Shown one piece after another: positions 21,249-30,433 of a stretch of 64,000 nucleotides of DNA (the first letter of the stretch is position 1; each line of letters starts with the position of its first letter). A program made the position numbers and the translations under genes. The stretch is from Billgrantia sulfidoxydans (GTDB taxonomy: Bacteria; Pseudomonadota; Gammaproteobacteria; Pseudomonadales; Halomonadaceae). The stretch is taken from NCBI RefSeq assembly GCF_017868775.1, contig NZ_CP053381.1, forward strand, positions 1,674,001-1,738,000, given 5' to 3'. The notes beneath the pieces are model-generated. The model saw nothing but the letters and a program-made list of their open reading frames with translations. It ran no database searches and was not told the origin of the DNA.

Positions 21249-22151
21249 TCAACGCTGGCTCGGGGCGACGAGCAGGGAGTCGTCGAGTTCGCTCAGGCAG
21301 GGGGCGGCGATATCGTGACGACGGGCGGCGGCCAGCAGGGGCCCGAGAATGGCCTCGCGCTCCGTGGGCCTTCCGGCCAGCACGTCCTGCAACATGGAGG
21401 CGCGGTTGCCGGCGGTTGCCGCCACCACCCGCCACACCAGCGCGTCCCAGCCTCCTGCGGGGGGCGAAATGCCCTCTGCCGCCATGATCCTGGCCACTTC
21501 GTCGATGACCCGCTCCACCATGGGGCGGAAGGGGCGATCGCGCAGCTGGCCGTTGCGGATACGAAAGCGCGCCACCAGCGGGTTGATGGCCGCGTTCACC
21601 GCCAGCTTGTGCCACAGTCGCGTTTCGATGTCCTCCACAGCATCGGCGGCCAGCCCCGCCTGGCCGAGCAGGGTAGCCAGCTCAAGGCAGCGCCGGGAGT
21701 GGCGATTGGCGAGGTCGCCGACATAGGTCACGCCACGGCCGGCATGCACCACGCCGTCGTCACCGGCCAGCCAGGCCCCCTCGGTGGTGGAGGCGCACAG
21801 CACCGGCCCCGGATGGCGGCGGTCGAGGTCGGGCTGTACCCGATAGCCGTTCTGCCACAGCACCAGCGTCGGCGCGCCGGCCAGCCGCGCCATGACAGCA
21901 GCGTAGGCGGCTTCGGCATCGTAGGCCTTGGTGGTCAGGTGTACGAAGGCCGGCGTCGCGGATGGCAGTCGCCCGACCTCGAACGTCGCAACGCGGCGGG
22001 ACCGGCGGCTGCCGTCCGGTGTGGTCAGCGTCTGGATCGCGGGCAGCGTCCGCCGCCCGGCGAGCGCCACCGGTGCGACCTCGGCCAGGGACAGCGCCAG
22101 CAGGCGGCCCAGGGCGCCGGGGCCCACGATCAGGTGGGTCTGGTCGTTCAT
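21249..22151 (-). CDS. Ketopantoate reductase family oxidoreductase (PanE/ApbA-like)
   Basis: 300 residues. An N-terminal Rossmann fold begins with LIVGPGALGRLLALSL. The central segment EDIETRLWHKLAVNAAINPL matches the ApbA/PanE C-terminal domain (catalytic Lys in WHKLAVNA). The likely reaction is NADPH-dependent reduction of 2-dehydropantoate to pantoate for CoA synthesis. Paralogues of different specificity exist, so the symbol is left empty. The start MNDQTHLIVG was chosen because homology begins there. Confidence 0.85.
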   Translation of the reverse strand: MNDQTHLIVGPGALGRLLALSLAEVAPVALAGRRTLPAIQTLTTPDGSRRSRRVATFEVGRLPSATPAFVHLTTKAYDAEAAYAAVMARLAGAPTLVLWQNGYRVQPDLDRRHPGPVLCASTTEGAWLAGDDGVVHAGRGVTYVGDLANRHSRRCLELATLLGQAGLAADAVEDIETRLWHKLAVNAAINPLVARFRIRNGQLRDRPFRPMVERVIDEVARIMAAEGISPPAGGWDALVWRVVAATAGNRASMLQDVLAGRPTEREAILGPLLAAARRHDIAAPCLSELDDSLLVAPSQR

Positions 22152-22216
22152 GTGAAGCCTTGTGAGACGAACACCGGCAGCCAGCATACCGCGGCGGGTT
22201 GCCAGAGCAAGCGGCA

Positions 22217-24145
22217 TCATGCCTTCGCGCGTGGCTTGCGGCGTGTCCGGGCCGAGGCGCTGCGCCCACGTCGGCTCTTGCCGGCCGCTGTGCGCCGTTT
22301 CGCCACGTCGGTGGCTTCGCCCTGTGCCGTGGCCATGGCCTGGCGCAGCCGGCCCGCATCGGCGCTGCCCAGCAGGCTGCGCAGGTCATCGACCAGTGCG
22401 GCGAGGAACGGTGCGGGGTCGTCGTCGCGTTCGGCGATGGCCGTCAGGCGCTGCTCCCACAAGGCGGTGCGCTCCGGGCGTGAAGCGGCCTCGGGCAGCG
22501 AGGCGATCAGGCCGCTGCCGAGGCGGGTGGCGCGCAGGGTCTTGTGTCGGCGCACCAGGTAGCCGCGCTCGATCAAGGTCTCGATGATCCCGGCACGGGT
22601 GGCCTCGGTGCCCAGTCCGTCGTGCTCACGCAGGGTGCGCTTGACCGCGGGGTCGTCCACGTAGCGGGCGATGTTCATCATCGCCTTGATCAGGCTGGCG
22701 TCGGTGAACGGCTCGGGCGGTCGGGTCTCGCGCTCCTCGACCTCGCAGGCCTGGACCCGGCAGGGCTCTCCCTCGCGCATGGCCGGCAGCGGCGGCGCCT
22801 CCTCGCGGGTGGTGAACAGCGGCTTCCAGCCGGGCTGGAGCAGCTCCTGGCCGCTGGCGCGGAAGCACTCGTCGAGGATGCTGAACTCCGCCTTGACCTC
22901 GCGCGCGATCAAGGGTGGGTAGAACTGGGCCAGCACGTTGCGTGCGATCAGGCGGAACACGTCGGCCTCGGCGCGCTCCAGCCGCTCGAGTGCGGCCGGC
23001 TTGCCGGTGGGGGCGAGGGCATGGTGAGCGCCCACTTTCTTGTCGTCCCAGGCCTTGGAGCGCAGGGCGAAGTCGGCGCCGGCGAGCCAGCCGCGAAGGG
23101 TCTCATCCTGGCCGCAGGCGCTACTCAGGGTCGCGTGCGCCTGGGCCAGGTGCTCCTGGGGCAGGTAGCGACAGTCCGAGCGAGGGTAGGTGATCAGCTT
23201 GTGGCGCTCGTAGAGCCGCTGGCAGATGTCCAGCACCGCCTGGGCGGAGAGTCCGAAGCGGCGCGCGGCGTCCACCTGCAGCGCCGAGAGCGAATAGGGC
23301 AGCGGGGCCGACTGGCGCTTCTGGCGTGTCTCGAGCGAGGTGAGCCGTCCCTCGGCGCCGCGCAGGCGCGCGGCCAAGGCCTCGGCCGGTGCGCGTTCGA
23401 GCAGCCGCCCCTGGTCGTCGAGTCGGTGGCTTTCGCCGGGCTGCCACCAGGCGCGCAGCTGGCCGTTGGCGATCGCCAGGTCGACCCACAATACGTAAAA
23501 GGGGTAGGCGACGAAGCCTCGAATCTCGGCGTCACGGCGGACCACCAGCCCGAGCACCGGGGTCTGTACCCGGCCCACCGAGAGCACGCCCTCGTGGCCG
23601 GCCTGTCTCCCGGTCAAGGTCCAGGCACGAGTGAGGTTGATGCCGTACAACCAGTCGGCGCGGGCGCGCGACTCGGCGGCCCGGTAGAGCGGCTGGTAGC
23701 GGGCGTTGTCTTCCAGTCGCGCCAGGGCGCGCTGCACCGCCGGCCGGTTGAGGTCGCTGACCAGCAGGCGTGCCACCGGCCCCTTCCAGCCAAGGTGTTC
23801 GATCACTTCCTGAACCAGCAGTTGCCCTTCGCGATCCGGATCGCCGGCATGCACCACTTCGCGGGCCTGCTTGAGCAGCTTGCGGATGACGGCGAGCTGC
23901 CCCCTGGCCTTGGGCCGCGGGGTTAGCTGCCAGCGGCTTGGCAGGATTGGCAGATGGTCCAGTCGCCACTGCTTGAAGGCGGGGTCGTAGGCATCGGGCG
24001 GGGCCTGCTCCAGCAGGTGTCCGAGGCACCAGGTCACCACGCTGTCGCCGGCGTGAAGGGCACCGTCCTCGCGGCGTACGCCACCCGGCAGGGCGTCGGC
24101 GATGGCCCGGGCCAGGCTGGGTTTTTCGGCGATGATCAGGCGCAT
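22217..24145 (-). CDS. topB: DNA topoisomerase III
   Basis: 642 residues, a type IA topoisomerase that decatenates DNA. The N-terminal TOPRIM domain starts with LIIAEKPSLARAIA and has the metal-binding DPDREGQ at 102-108. The active-site tyrosine is Tyr320 in LITYPRSDCRYLP. The C-terminus ends in a basic tail (RRGRSASARTRRKPRAKA). An uninterrupted frame runs far upstream over the next gene on the other strand, but TOPRIM begins at this ATG, which has GAAGGG upstream. Confidence 0.93.
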   Translation of the reverse strand: MRLIIAEKPSLARAIADALPGGVRREDGALHAGDSVVTWCLGHLLEQAPPDAYDPAFKQWRLDHLPILPSRWQLTPRPKARGQLAVIRKLLKQAREVVHAGDPDREGQLLVQEVIEHLGWKGPVARLLVSDLNRPAVQRALARLEDNARYQPLYRAAESRARADWLYGINLTRAWTLTGRQAGHEGVLSVGRVQTPVLGLVVRRDAEIRGFVAYPFYVLWVDLAIANGQLRAWWQPGESHRLDDQGRLLERAPAEALAARLRGAEGRLTSLETRQKRQSAPLPYSLSALQVDAARRFGLSAQAVLDICQRLYERHKLITYPRSDCRYLPQEHLAQAHATLSSACGQDETLRGWLAGADFALRSKAWDDKKVGAHHALAPTGKPAALERLERAEADVFRLIARNVLAQFYPPLIAREVKAEFSILDECFRASGQELLQPGWKPLFTTREEAPPLPAMREGEPCRVQACEVEERETRPPEPFTDASLIKAMMNIARYVDDPAVKRTLREHDGLGTEATRAGIIETLIERGYLVRRHKTLRATRLGSGLIASLPEAASRPERTALWEQRLTAIAERDDDPAPFLAALVDDLRSLLGSADAGRLRQAMATAQGEATDVAKRRTAAGKSRRGRSASARTRRKPRAKA

Positions 24146-24274
24146 GTCACCCTTCCGTGCAGTCGTGTTGGTGGATATTCTTACAGTAATCGACCATCGA
24201 GGCCAGGGGGTTAGGGCGCCGCGTGCGGTACCATCCCCGTTGCGAAGGCCACCGTCAGGCAGAGGAGTGCCATC

Positions 24275-25519
24275 ATGCGGGAACGGGGTAGGACACGGCG
24301 ACTGTTCGGACTCGGGGCGCGTACCGGTGGCACCCTGCTGCGCAGTCGGCTCGGCGGCGAGGCGGACTGGCGCGCGCTGGGCGAGGCCCTGTTCGAGGGG
24401 CTTTCCGAACTCAAGGGCCCGGCGATGAAGCTGGCCCAGATCATGGCGCAGTGGGACGACCTGCTGCCGCCGGACCTCGCCGACGAGCTTGGGCGCCTGC
24501 AGCGCCAGGCCGAGCCGATGCCGTGGGAAGGCATACAGCGTACCCTGGTCGAGCAGTACGGCGAGCTGGGCGACAACTTCCGCGAGATCGAAACCAGGCC
24601 CTTCGCCAGTGCTTCCATGGGACAGGTGCATCGTGCGGTGACCCATGGCGGCGATTCCCTGGTGCTCAAGGTACAGTACCCGGGGCTGGCCGAGGTGCTG
24701 GAGGGCGACCTGGCTCAGCTCCAGCGCATCATGCGCCTGGGGCGCTGGTTCAAGGTGCCCCAGGCGCGCCTGGATGCGCTGTTCGAGGAACTGGCTGCCA
24801 GCCTGCGCAGCGAGCTCGACTATCACGCCGAGGCTTGCGCCCTGGCGCGCTATCGCCAGCGCTATGCGCATCTGGCGGGCCTGGCGATACCCGAGCCGCT
24901 TCCCGAGTTCTCCGGCCCGCGCGTACTGGCCATGCGCCATGTGGCCGGTACGCCGCTGCGCGAGCTGGAAGGAGCGGACGACACCCTGCGTCAGCGCATC
25001 GCCGCGACGCTGGCCGACTGGCTCACCGAGGAACTGTTCGTCCACGGCGAACTGCACGCCGACCCGCATGCCGGCAACTTCGCCGTCGACGCGGCAGGCC
25101 GGCTGGTGATCTACGACCTGGGCGCGGTGATCCCGGTGCCCGAGGCGCACCTCAAGGCGATGATGCAGCTGCTCGACGCCACCCTGGCCGGCGACCCCAT
25201 GGCCATGGATGAGGCCCTGCGCCGGCTGGGCGGGCGCCAGGGGCAGGGGGCGCCGCTGGCGCTTTATCGCGATGCCGCCGAGGCGGTGGCGCCGCTGTTC
25301 GCGCCCGGGCCCCAGGACTTTTCGGACGTTCGAGTGCATCGCCGCCTGCGCGATCTCACGCCCCGAGTCTGGGCGGCCATGGACCGCCTGCAGCCGCCGG
25401 CCGACGTGCTGCTGCTGTCGCGCACGCTGAACGGGCACTACTGGAATCTGGTGCGCCTGGGGGCCCGCCTCGACATGCACGCCCGCACCCGGCCACTGCT
25501 GGCCTGGGCGAGGCGTTGA
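24275..25519 (+). CDS. ABC1/UbiB-family atypical kinase
   Basis: 414 residues. It contains the family signature KLAQIMAQWDDLLPPDL near residue 50 (the KxGQ-like helix), the Ala-rich nucleotide loop ASASMGQVHRA, the lysine segment VLKVQYPG, and the catalytic loop ELHADPHAGNF followed by YDLGAV. Members support ubiquinone synthesis or lipid metabolism. It is shorter than UbiB (about 540 residues) and lacks the C-terminal membrane helices, so it is probably not ubiB itself. The gene is divergent from topB. Confidence 0.85.
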   Translation: MRERGRTRRLFGLGARTGGTLLRSRLGGEADWRALGEALFEGLSELKGPAMKLAQIMAQWDDLLPPDLADELGRLQRQAEPMPWEGIQRTLVEQYGELGDNFREIETRPFASASMGQVHRAVTHGGDSLVLKVQYPGLAEVLEGDLAQLQRIMRLGRWFKVPQARLDALFEELAASLRSELDYHAEACALARYRQRYAHLAGLAIPEPLPEFSGPRVLAMRHVAGTPLRELEGADDTLRQRIAATLADWLTEELFVHGELHADPHAGNFAVDAAGRLVIYDLGAVIPVPEAHLKAMMQLLDATLAGDPMAMDEALRRLGGRQGQGAPLALYRDAAEAVAPLFAPGPQDFSDVRVHRRLRDLTPRVWAAMDRLQPPADVLLLSRTLNGHYWNLVRLGARLDMHARTRPLLAWARR

Positions 25520-25602
25520 GCCATGTGCGACCGCTCTTGCGTGCAGCACCGAGCCGCGCTTCCCTGTTACTATATTCGCCTTTTGAACTGGCGGAGAGTG
25601 TG

Positions 25603-27420
25603 ATGCTGGCAGTATGGGTGGAACAGCTGCTGGGCTATGCGTCGGGGGCCCTGGCAGCCATCCGTGAGGAGGAGCGCTATCCGGCCCTGATGGCCTGGGC
25701 GCGTGAGGAGGGTGCCGAGCTGATGGGCGGCGACCTGGCCATGGCCCAGGCGTTGGCACCGATCCTGTGGAGCCAGACCCCGCTCGAACGCGCCGGCTTT
25801 ACCTGCGAACCCTTGGCGCGCCCCGGCCGCAACGAACCCTGCTGGTGCGACTCCGGGCGCAAGACCAAGCACTGTTGCGGTGCCGTCGCGATGCCCGCCG
25901 AAGTACCCGACCACCTGATGTGGATGCTTTCGCTGCGCGACTGGAAGGGGCCCACGCTCAAGGCGGCGCTCGAGAGCGGCCATGCCCCCGCCCAGGCCCT
26001 GCTCGAGGCCGGGCTGATCGCCGCCGAGACGGGCCAGCGCGGGCGTGCCCAGCAGATCCTCGAGTCGTTGTTCCAGCGTGCCGACTGGTCGCGCCTGCCG
26101 GCCCAGGCCGAGCCGGCCTTCGAGCTGTTGATCGATCTCTACCAGGAGCGCGGCTTCATCCGCAAGCGTGCCGAACTGCTCGACGAGGTGCTCGAGCGCG
26201 GCCCGCTGTTCCTGCGCGGCGTGGCCCTGGAGCGGCTGTGCCTGATGCACCTGGACAACGACGACCTCGACAGCGCCCGTTCCGCCTTCGTGCGCGCCCA
26301 GCAGGCGCTGCCCGACTCGCCGACCCTGGCCTATATCGAGGCCATGCTGCTGCTGCACGAGGGGCACGAGGAGGAGGCCGCCGAACGCGCGCGCTTCTGG
26401 TTCCGGCGCCTGGCGCGCAAGGGCGAACTGGAGCCTGACCAGCTGCAGTTCCTCGCCGACCTGGCGGAAAACCCCGGCGCTACCCTGGCCGACCAGCTGC
26501 TCAACGCCGAGGAGGACCTGGCCGAGCCGCTGGCCTCGCTGCAGGAGCTATTGGCGGAATTGCCCACTGCGCGCGGCCTGGACGTGCGCCGCACGGCCGC
26601 AGGGGAGCTGGAGTACCACAGCAGCGCGCGGGAGGACACCCTGTACGCCGCCTGGCAGAAGCATTTCCAGGTCGAGGTGGATGACGAGAGCGCGCTGGGC
26701 CTCAAGGGCGATCCCTGGATCCAGGCCGGTGACTGGCTGCGCGAACTCTGCGCGCATCCCGAGTGGCTCGACTCGCCGCGAGTGGTGGAGTCGCTCACCC
26801 TGGCCCTGACCAGCCGCTTCGGCAGCCTGCCGTGGATGTCGCCGAGCCTGTTCGAGCCGCTCGCCGATCGCCTGGAGCGCTGGCTCGAGCGGATCCGCGG
26901 CGAGGGTGAGGGTCCCTTCCTGTGGGACAGTGCCGACAATGCCGTGCTGCTGCGTACCGGCCTGGCCCTCGTGGTCGGCATGGAGCGAGGGGCTCGGGAG
27001 CGCTCCCGTCGCCTGGCCGAGCGGCTGCTGACGCTCGACGACCAGGACAGCCTGGGCCTGCAGGAGCTGGTGCTCGACCAGCTGCTGCGTGAGGGGCGCG
27101 ACCGTGAGGCGCTGGCCGTGACCGAGACCCGCCGCGATGACACCCCGGTTCTGGGGCTGTTGATGGGTCGGGCGCTGGCGCTGTTCCGGCTGGAGCGCCT
27201 CGACGAGGCCAACGAGGCGCTGCGCGAGGTGCGCCGCCACAACCCCCATGCGTTGCCCATGCTGTGCGCCGAGCAGACCCGTCCCGTGCCGTCGGGCCCG
27301 GACAGCGTCGCCGAGCCCGGCACCCGCGCCGAGGCATGGCAGTACCGGACGCTGATGCGCGACCAGTGGCGCACCACGCCGGGAGCGCTGGCGTGGCTGC
27401 AGGAGCAGATCGACGCCTGA
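25603..27420 (+). CDS. SEC-C motif protein with helical repeats
   Basis: 605 residues. A SEC-C zinc-binding motif (RPGRNEPCWCDSGRKTKHCC) spans residues 73-92, with ligands likely Cys80, Cys82, Cys91 (or His90) and Cys92. The remainder is Leu/Ala/Glu-rich helical sequence with TPR-like pairs (ALLEAGLIAAETGQRGRAQQ). The first 29 codons of the longer frame look unlike coding sequence; the ATG at 25603 follows GGAGAG. Function unknown; SEC-C motifs often mark proteins working with nucleic acids or the SecA system. Confidence 0.75.
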   Translation: MLAVWVEQLLGYASGALAAIREEERYPALMAWAREEGAELMGGDLAMAQALAPILWSQTPLERAGFTCEPLARPGRNEPCWCDSGRKTKHCCGAVAMPAEVPDHLMWMLSLRDWKGPTLKAALESGHAPAQALLEAGLIAAETGQRGRAQQILESLFQRADWSRLPAQAEPAFELLIDLYQERGFIRKRAELLDEVLERGPLFLRGVALERLCLMHLDNDDLDSARSAFVRAQQALPDSPTLAYIEAMLLLHEGHEEEAAERARFWFRRLARKGELEPDQLQFLADLAENPGATLADQLLNAEEDLAEPLASLQELLAELPTARGLDVRRTAAGELEYHSSAREDTLYAAWQKHFQVEVDDESALGLKGDPWIQAGDWLRELCAHPEWLDSPRVVESLTLALTSRFGSLPWMSPSLFEPLADRLERWLERIRGEGEGPFLWDSADNAVLLRTGLALVVGMERGARERSRRLAERLLTLDDQDSLGLQELVLDQLLREGRDREALAVTETRRDDTPVLGLLMGRALALFRLERLDEANEALREVRRHNPHALPMLCAEQTRPVPSGPDSVAEPGTRAEAWQYRTLMRDQWRTTPGALAWLQEQIDA

Positions 27421-27429
27421 GACGCTGCG

Positions 27430-28797
27430 TCAGGCCGCGCGGGGGGCGGGGGGCGGCACCAGTGCCTTGTCGCGGCTGATCCAGATCGCCAGCGCGATGG
27501 CCGGCAGCCCCAGCGCCGTGGAAATGACGAAGAAGGTGGCGTAACCCTCCGCCGCCACGACCATCCCGCCGAAGCCGCTCAGGAACTTGCCCGGCAGTGT
27601 CATCAGTGAAGAGAACAGCGCGTACTGGGTCGCGGTGTAGGCGCGCGAGGTCAGGCTCGACAGGAAGGCGATGAACACCGCGCTGGCCAGGCCATTGGCC
27701 AGGTTGTCGCCGACGATCGCCATCACCAGCATCGGCAGGCTCTGGCCGGCCAGCGCCAGGCCGGCGAAGAGCAGGTTGGTCAAGGTCGCCGCCGTCGCCC
27801 CCAGCACCAGGATCGGGCCGATGCCGTAGCGCGCCACCAGCAGCCCGCCCAGGATGCCGCCGCCGATGCTCATGGCGATGCCGAACACGTTGGTGACGTT
27901 GGCGATGGTCTCCAGCGAAAAGCCCATGTCGATGTAGAGCGGATTGGCCATCGAGGCCATCGCCAGGTCGCTGATGCGGAACACCGCCACGAACACCAGC
28001 AGCCACAGCGCCTTGAGCCGATGCCGGGAGACGAAATCGGTGAAGGGGCACACCACCGCGCCGATCAGCCAGGCACCCATCCGGCGCAGCAGGCGCGGCT
28101 TGCCGCGGCTGAGGCGAATGAAGGCGCGCACTCGGGGTTCGTGAATCAACTGGGTGGTCAGCGACAGCCGCTCGGGTTCGGGGCGCAGCAGCACCGTGAT
28201 GACCCCCACGCCGACCAGCAGCGCCATGGTCAGGTAGGCGGCCTGCCAGGAGAGCCATGCGGCCACGTAGAGGGCGCCGGCCCCGGCGGCCAGCAGCCCG
28301 CCGCGATAGCCGATGATGTAGGTCGAGGCCATGGCCGCCTGCATGTCGTCCGGCGCCGATTCGATGCGAAAGGCATCGATGGCGATGTCCTGGGTGGCCG
28401 AGCCGAAGGCCACCAGCAGGGCGAAGCCGGCCACCAGCGCCAGGTTCTGCTGCGGGTCGAGGCTGGCCAGACCCACCAGCCCGCCGGCAATCATCGCCTG
28501 GGCCAGCAGCATCCAGCCGCGTCGCTGGCCGAAGGCGCGCGTCAACGCGGGCAGGGCCAGGCGATCCACCACCGGTGCCCAGAAGAACTTGATCGAATAG
28601 AGCATGCCGATCCAGGCAAAGAACCCGATGGCGGCTACCTGGACACCGTCGCTGCGCAGCCAGGCCGAAAGGGTCGAGAACACCAGCAGGAACGGCAAGC
28701 CGGCCGAGAAGCCCAGGAACAGCATGGTGATCACGGGGGCGCGCAGGTAAATGCTCAGGGCGGCTCCCCAGCTACGCTGAGGGGTGGGGATGGTCAT
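27430..28797 (-). CDS. ampG: AmpG-like muropeptide permease (MFS)
   Basis: About 455 residues with 12 or more hydrophobic segments. AmpG imports 1,6-anhydro-muropeptides for cell-wall recycling. Typical AmpG sequences are seen: GFSAGLPFLLVFSTLSAWLR at the N-terminus, GFFAWIGMLYSIKFFWAPVV, and DIAIDAFRIE. The ATG at 28797 lies 11 bp after GAGGAG; a GTG at 28809 would overlap that site. It converges on the SEC-C gene with only 9 bp between stops. Confidence 0.88.
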   Translation of the reverse strand: MTIPTPQRSWGAALSIYLRAPVITMLFLGFSAGLPFLLVFSTLSAWLRSDGVQVAAIGFFAWIGMLYSIKFFWAPVVDRLALPALTRAFGQRRGWMLLAQAMIAGGLVGLASLDPQQNLALVAGFALLVAFGSATQDIAIDAFRIESAPDDMQAAMASTYIIGYRGGLLAAGAGALYVAAWLSWQAAYLTMALLVGVGVITVLLRPEPERLSLTTQLIHEPRVRAFIRLSRGKPRLLRRMGAWLIGAVVCPFTDFVSRHRLKALWLLVFVAVFRISDLAMASMANPLYIDMGFSLETIANVTNVFGIAMSIGGGILGGLLVARYGIGPILVLGATAATLTNLLFAGLALAGQSLPMLVMAIVGDNLANGLASAVFIAFLSSLTSRAYTATQYALFSSLMTLPGKFLSGFGGMVVAAEGYATFFVISTALGLPAIALAIWISRDKALVPPPAPRAA

Positions 28798-28975
28798 GCG
28801 TGGCGACACTCCTCGATGGTAGATGGCCGGTGGGGCGGCCCGCTGCCGGCAACAGTGTTAGAATGGCCCACCGCTCGGCGGAGGCGGGCGGCCCGGCAGG
28901 CCCCATTGTTCGGCCGCTCGATTGTTGCAGAGGCCCGGCATCGATGCCAGCAGGATATCCCGGTAGGAGACCTTC

Positions 28976-29518
28976 ATGAGCCACAGCGAACGTCAGCCGA
29001 TCGAAGACGAGAACGATAGCCTGCCGCGCTGGTATGTCGTTCAGTGCAAGGGAGGGGAGTCCTTCCGTGCCGCGGAGCACCTCGCCAACCAGGACTACGA
29101 GCTGTTCCACCCCATTCTGCAGGTCCAGAAGAAGCGTGGCGGCAAGCTGGTATGGCTGGATGAGCCGCTGTTTCCCCATTACCTGTTCATTCGTCTCGAC
29201 CGCGTCGCCAGCAACTGGCGACCGATCCGCTCGACCCGTGGCGTGCTCAGGATCGTCACCTTCGGCGACCGACCCTTGCCGGTCGCCGAGGAGCTGGTGG
29301 CCATGCTGCGTGAGCAGGGCGCCCAGGGCCAGGAGAACGTCGCCAACGTCTATTTTCGCGCCGGCGAGAAGGTCGAGATCACCGAAGGGCCGTTCAAGGA
29401 TCTGCAGGCGGTCTTTGCCAGTCACAAGGGCGACGAGCGGGCCATCGTGCTGCTCAACCTGCTCAATCGCCAGCAGCAGCTGGAGATGCCCGTGGCGAAC
29501 CTGCGCCCGCGCTCGTGA
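28976..29518 (+). CDS. rfaH: NusG-family transcription elongation factor RfaH
   Basis: 180 residues. The N-terminal NusG domain begins RWYVVQCKGGESFRAAEHL and includes LFPHYLFIRLD and IRSTRGVLRIVTFG; the C-terminal KOW-like domain contains GEKVEITEGPFKDLQAVF. RfaH is a paralogue of NusG recruited by ops elements to operons for surface polysaccharides. No ops element was found nearby. Length and the RGV(L/S)-type motif favour RfaH over NusG. Confidence 0.8.
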   Translation: MSHSERQPIEDENDSLPRWYVVQCKGGESFRAAEHLANQDYELFHPILQVQKKRGGKLVWLDEPLFPHYLFIRLDRVASNWRPIRSTRGVLRIVTFGDRPLPVAEELVAMLREQGAQGQENVANVYFRAGEKVEITEGPFKDLQAVFASHKGDERAIVLLNLLNRQQQLEMPVANLRPRS

Positions 29519-29559
29519 TCGCCTGGCACCAGCCCCGCCAACGACCAAAGGAGACCGCC

Positions 29560-30066
29560 ATGAACATCGCCCCGCAGCGGGTCGTGACCCTGCACTATGT
29601 GCTCCGCGATGAGCGGGGCCATGTACTCGACGACTCGCGGGCCCGTGCCAAGCCCCTCGAGTACCTGCATGGCCACGACAACATCCTGGCCGGCCTCGAG
29701 CGCGCCCTGGCGGGCCACGTGGCCGGCGACAGGTTGAGTGTCACGCTGCCTCCCGAAGAGGCCTACGGCGAGCGCAACGACGACCTGGTCCAGCAGGTCG
29801 GTCGCGGCGCCTTCCCCCAGGAGGGCCTGGCGCCCGGCATGCGCTTTCAGACCCCCGGGGACGACGGCCCCCAGATCGTCACCGTGCGCGAGGTTGGTGA
29901 CGATACGGTAGTGATTGACACCAATCACCCCCTGGCCGGGCACACCCTGGGCTATGCGCTGGAAGTGCTCGAGGTGCGCCAAGCGACGCGCGCCGAGCTG
30001 GCCAAGGGGCATCCCCTTGCCGCGGGGGTCGAGCCGTCCCAGGTCGAGGATCGCAAGGTTCCCTGA
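29560..30066 (+). CDS. FKBP-type peptidyl-prolyl isomerase, SlyD-like
   Basis: 168 residues. The FKBP domain is split by an insert-in-flap region as in SlyD: VVTLHYVLRDERGHVLDDS, then PLEYLHGHDNILAGLERAL, then the insert PPEEAYGERNDDLVQ and DTNHPLAGHTL. It catalyses prolyl cis-trans isomerisation with chaperone activity. The His/Cys-rich metal tail of E. coli SlyD is missing. The start MNIAPQR follows AAAGGAGA. Confidence 0.88.
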   Translation: MNIAPQRVVTLHYVLRDERGHVLDDSRARAKPLEYLHGHDNILAGLERALAGHVAGDRLSVTLPPEEAYGERNDDLVQQVGRGAFPQEGLAPGMRFQTPGDDGPQIVTVREVGDDTVVIDTNHPLAGHTLGYALEVLEVRQATRAELAKGHPLAAGVEPSQVEDRKVP

Positions 30067-30091
30067 CCTCCTGCCCCCCGAATCCCCTCGA

Positions 30092-30163
30092 AAAACTGAC
30101 CTGCATCAATTCGCTGCGCGGCGTTCCAGGCGGCCGAGGCGAAATTTGATGCAGGTCAGTTTT
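30092..30163. repeat. 18-bp perfect inverted repeat carrying two FNR/ANR-like half palindromes
   Basis: Arms AAAACTGACCTGCATCAA (30092-30109) and its exact complement (30146-30163), 36 bp apart. Each arm contains a box of the TTGAT-N4-ATCAA type with one perfect half and one degenerate half (CTGAC-CTGC-ATCAA and TTGAT-GCAG-GTCAG; 8 of 10 matches). Confidence 0.7.
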
Positions 30164-30194
30164 CCATGAGCGTCAACCGGCTAGAGTGAACCCA
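30146..30194 (+). promoter_or_regulatory. Predicted FNR/ANR-activated (class II) promoter of the 38-residue membrane protein
   Basis: The right-hand FNR-like box is centred at 30152.5. A -10-like hexamer TAGAGT lies at 30182-30187. A start site near 30194 would put the box at -41.5, the standard position for FNR-class activation. The gene starts 29 bp further on. Inference from spacing. Confidence 0.5.
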
Positions 30195-30222
30195 TCACAT
30201 CAGGTGACGGGGAGAAACCACC

Positions 30223-30339
30223 ATGTACTGGGATGATGCAGTCGTTTTCGGGCTGGTAACCGTCGCGATGATGGTCGCTTTCATGGCAGGTTGGATCGGC
30301 TTCGTGATTCGCGACCACCGTCGCAAGCGCAAGCACTGA
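30223..30339 (+). CDS. Small single-span membrane protein (38 residues)
   Basis: ATG at 30223 follows GGGGAGA with good spacing. The product starts MYWDDAVVFGLV, has one hydrophobic helix at about 7-29 and ends in a basic cytoplasmic tail (RDHRRKRKH). It has its own promoter with an FNR/ANR-like site and a strong terminator just after, so it is a stand-alone transcription unit. Its size and topology recall small oxidase subunits such as CydX or CcoQ, but no family identity is claimed. Confidence 0.7.
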   Translation: MYWDDAVVFGLVTVAMMVAFMAGWIGFVIRDHRRKRKH

Positions 30340-30389
30340 GCCAGCCAGCAGAGCAAGTCGTCAGGGGAGGGGGGATTTTCCCCCCAGTA

Positions 30390-30420
30390 GCCGGCCCAAT
30401 TGGGCCGGCATTTTTTTATT
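30390..30420 (+). terminator. Rho-independent terminator after the small membrane protein
   Basis: Palindrome GCCGGCCCAATTGGGCCGGC at 30390-30409 followed by A and seven T residues. A second G/C hairpin (GGGGGG ATTTT CCCCCC) lies immediately before it. Confidence 0.9.
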
Positions 30421-30433
30421 CGTCTACGCTGCT

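Noticed and set aside
24146..25759. Long uninterrupted frame upstream of topB on the minus strand
   Set aside because: It is the reverse shadow of the GC-rich kinase gene at 24275. TOPRIM homology begins exactly at the ATG at 24145, which has a ribosome site.
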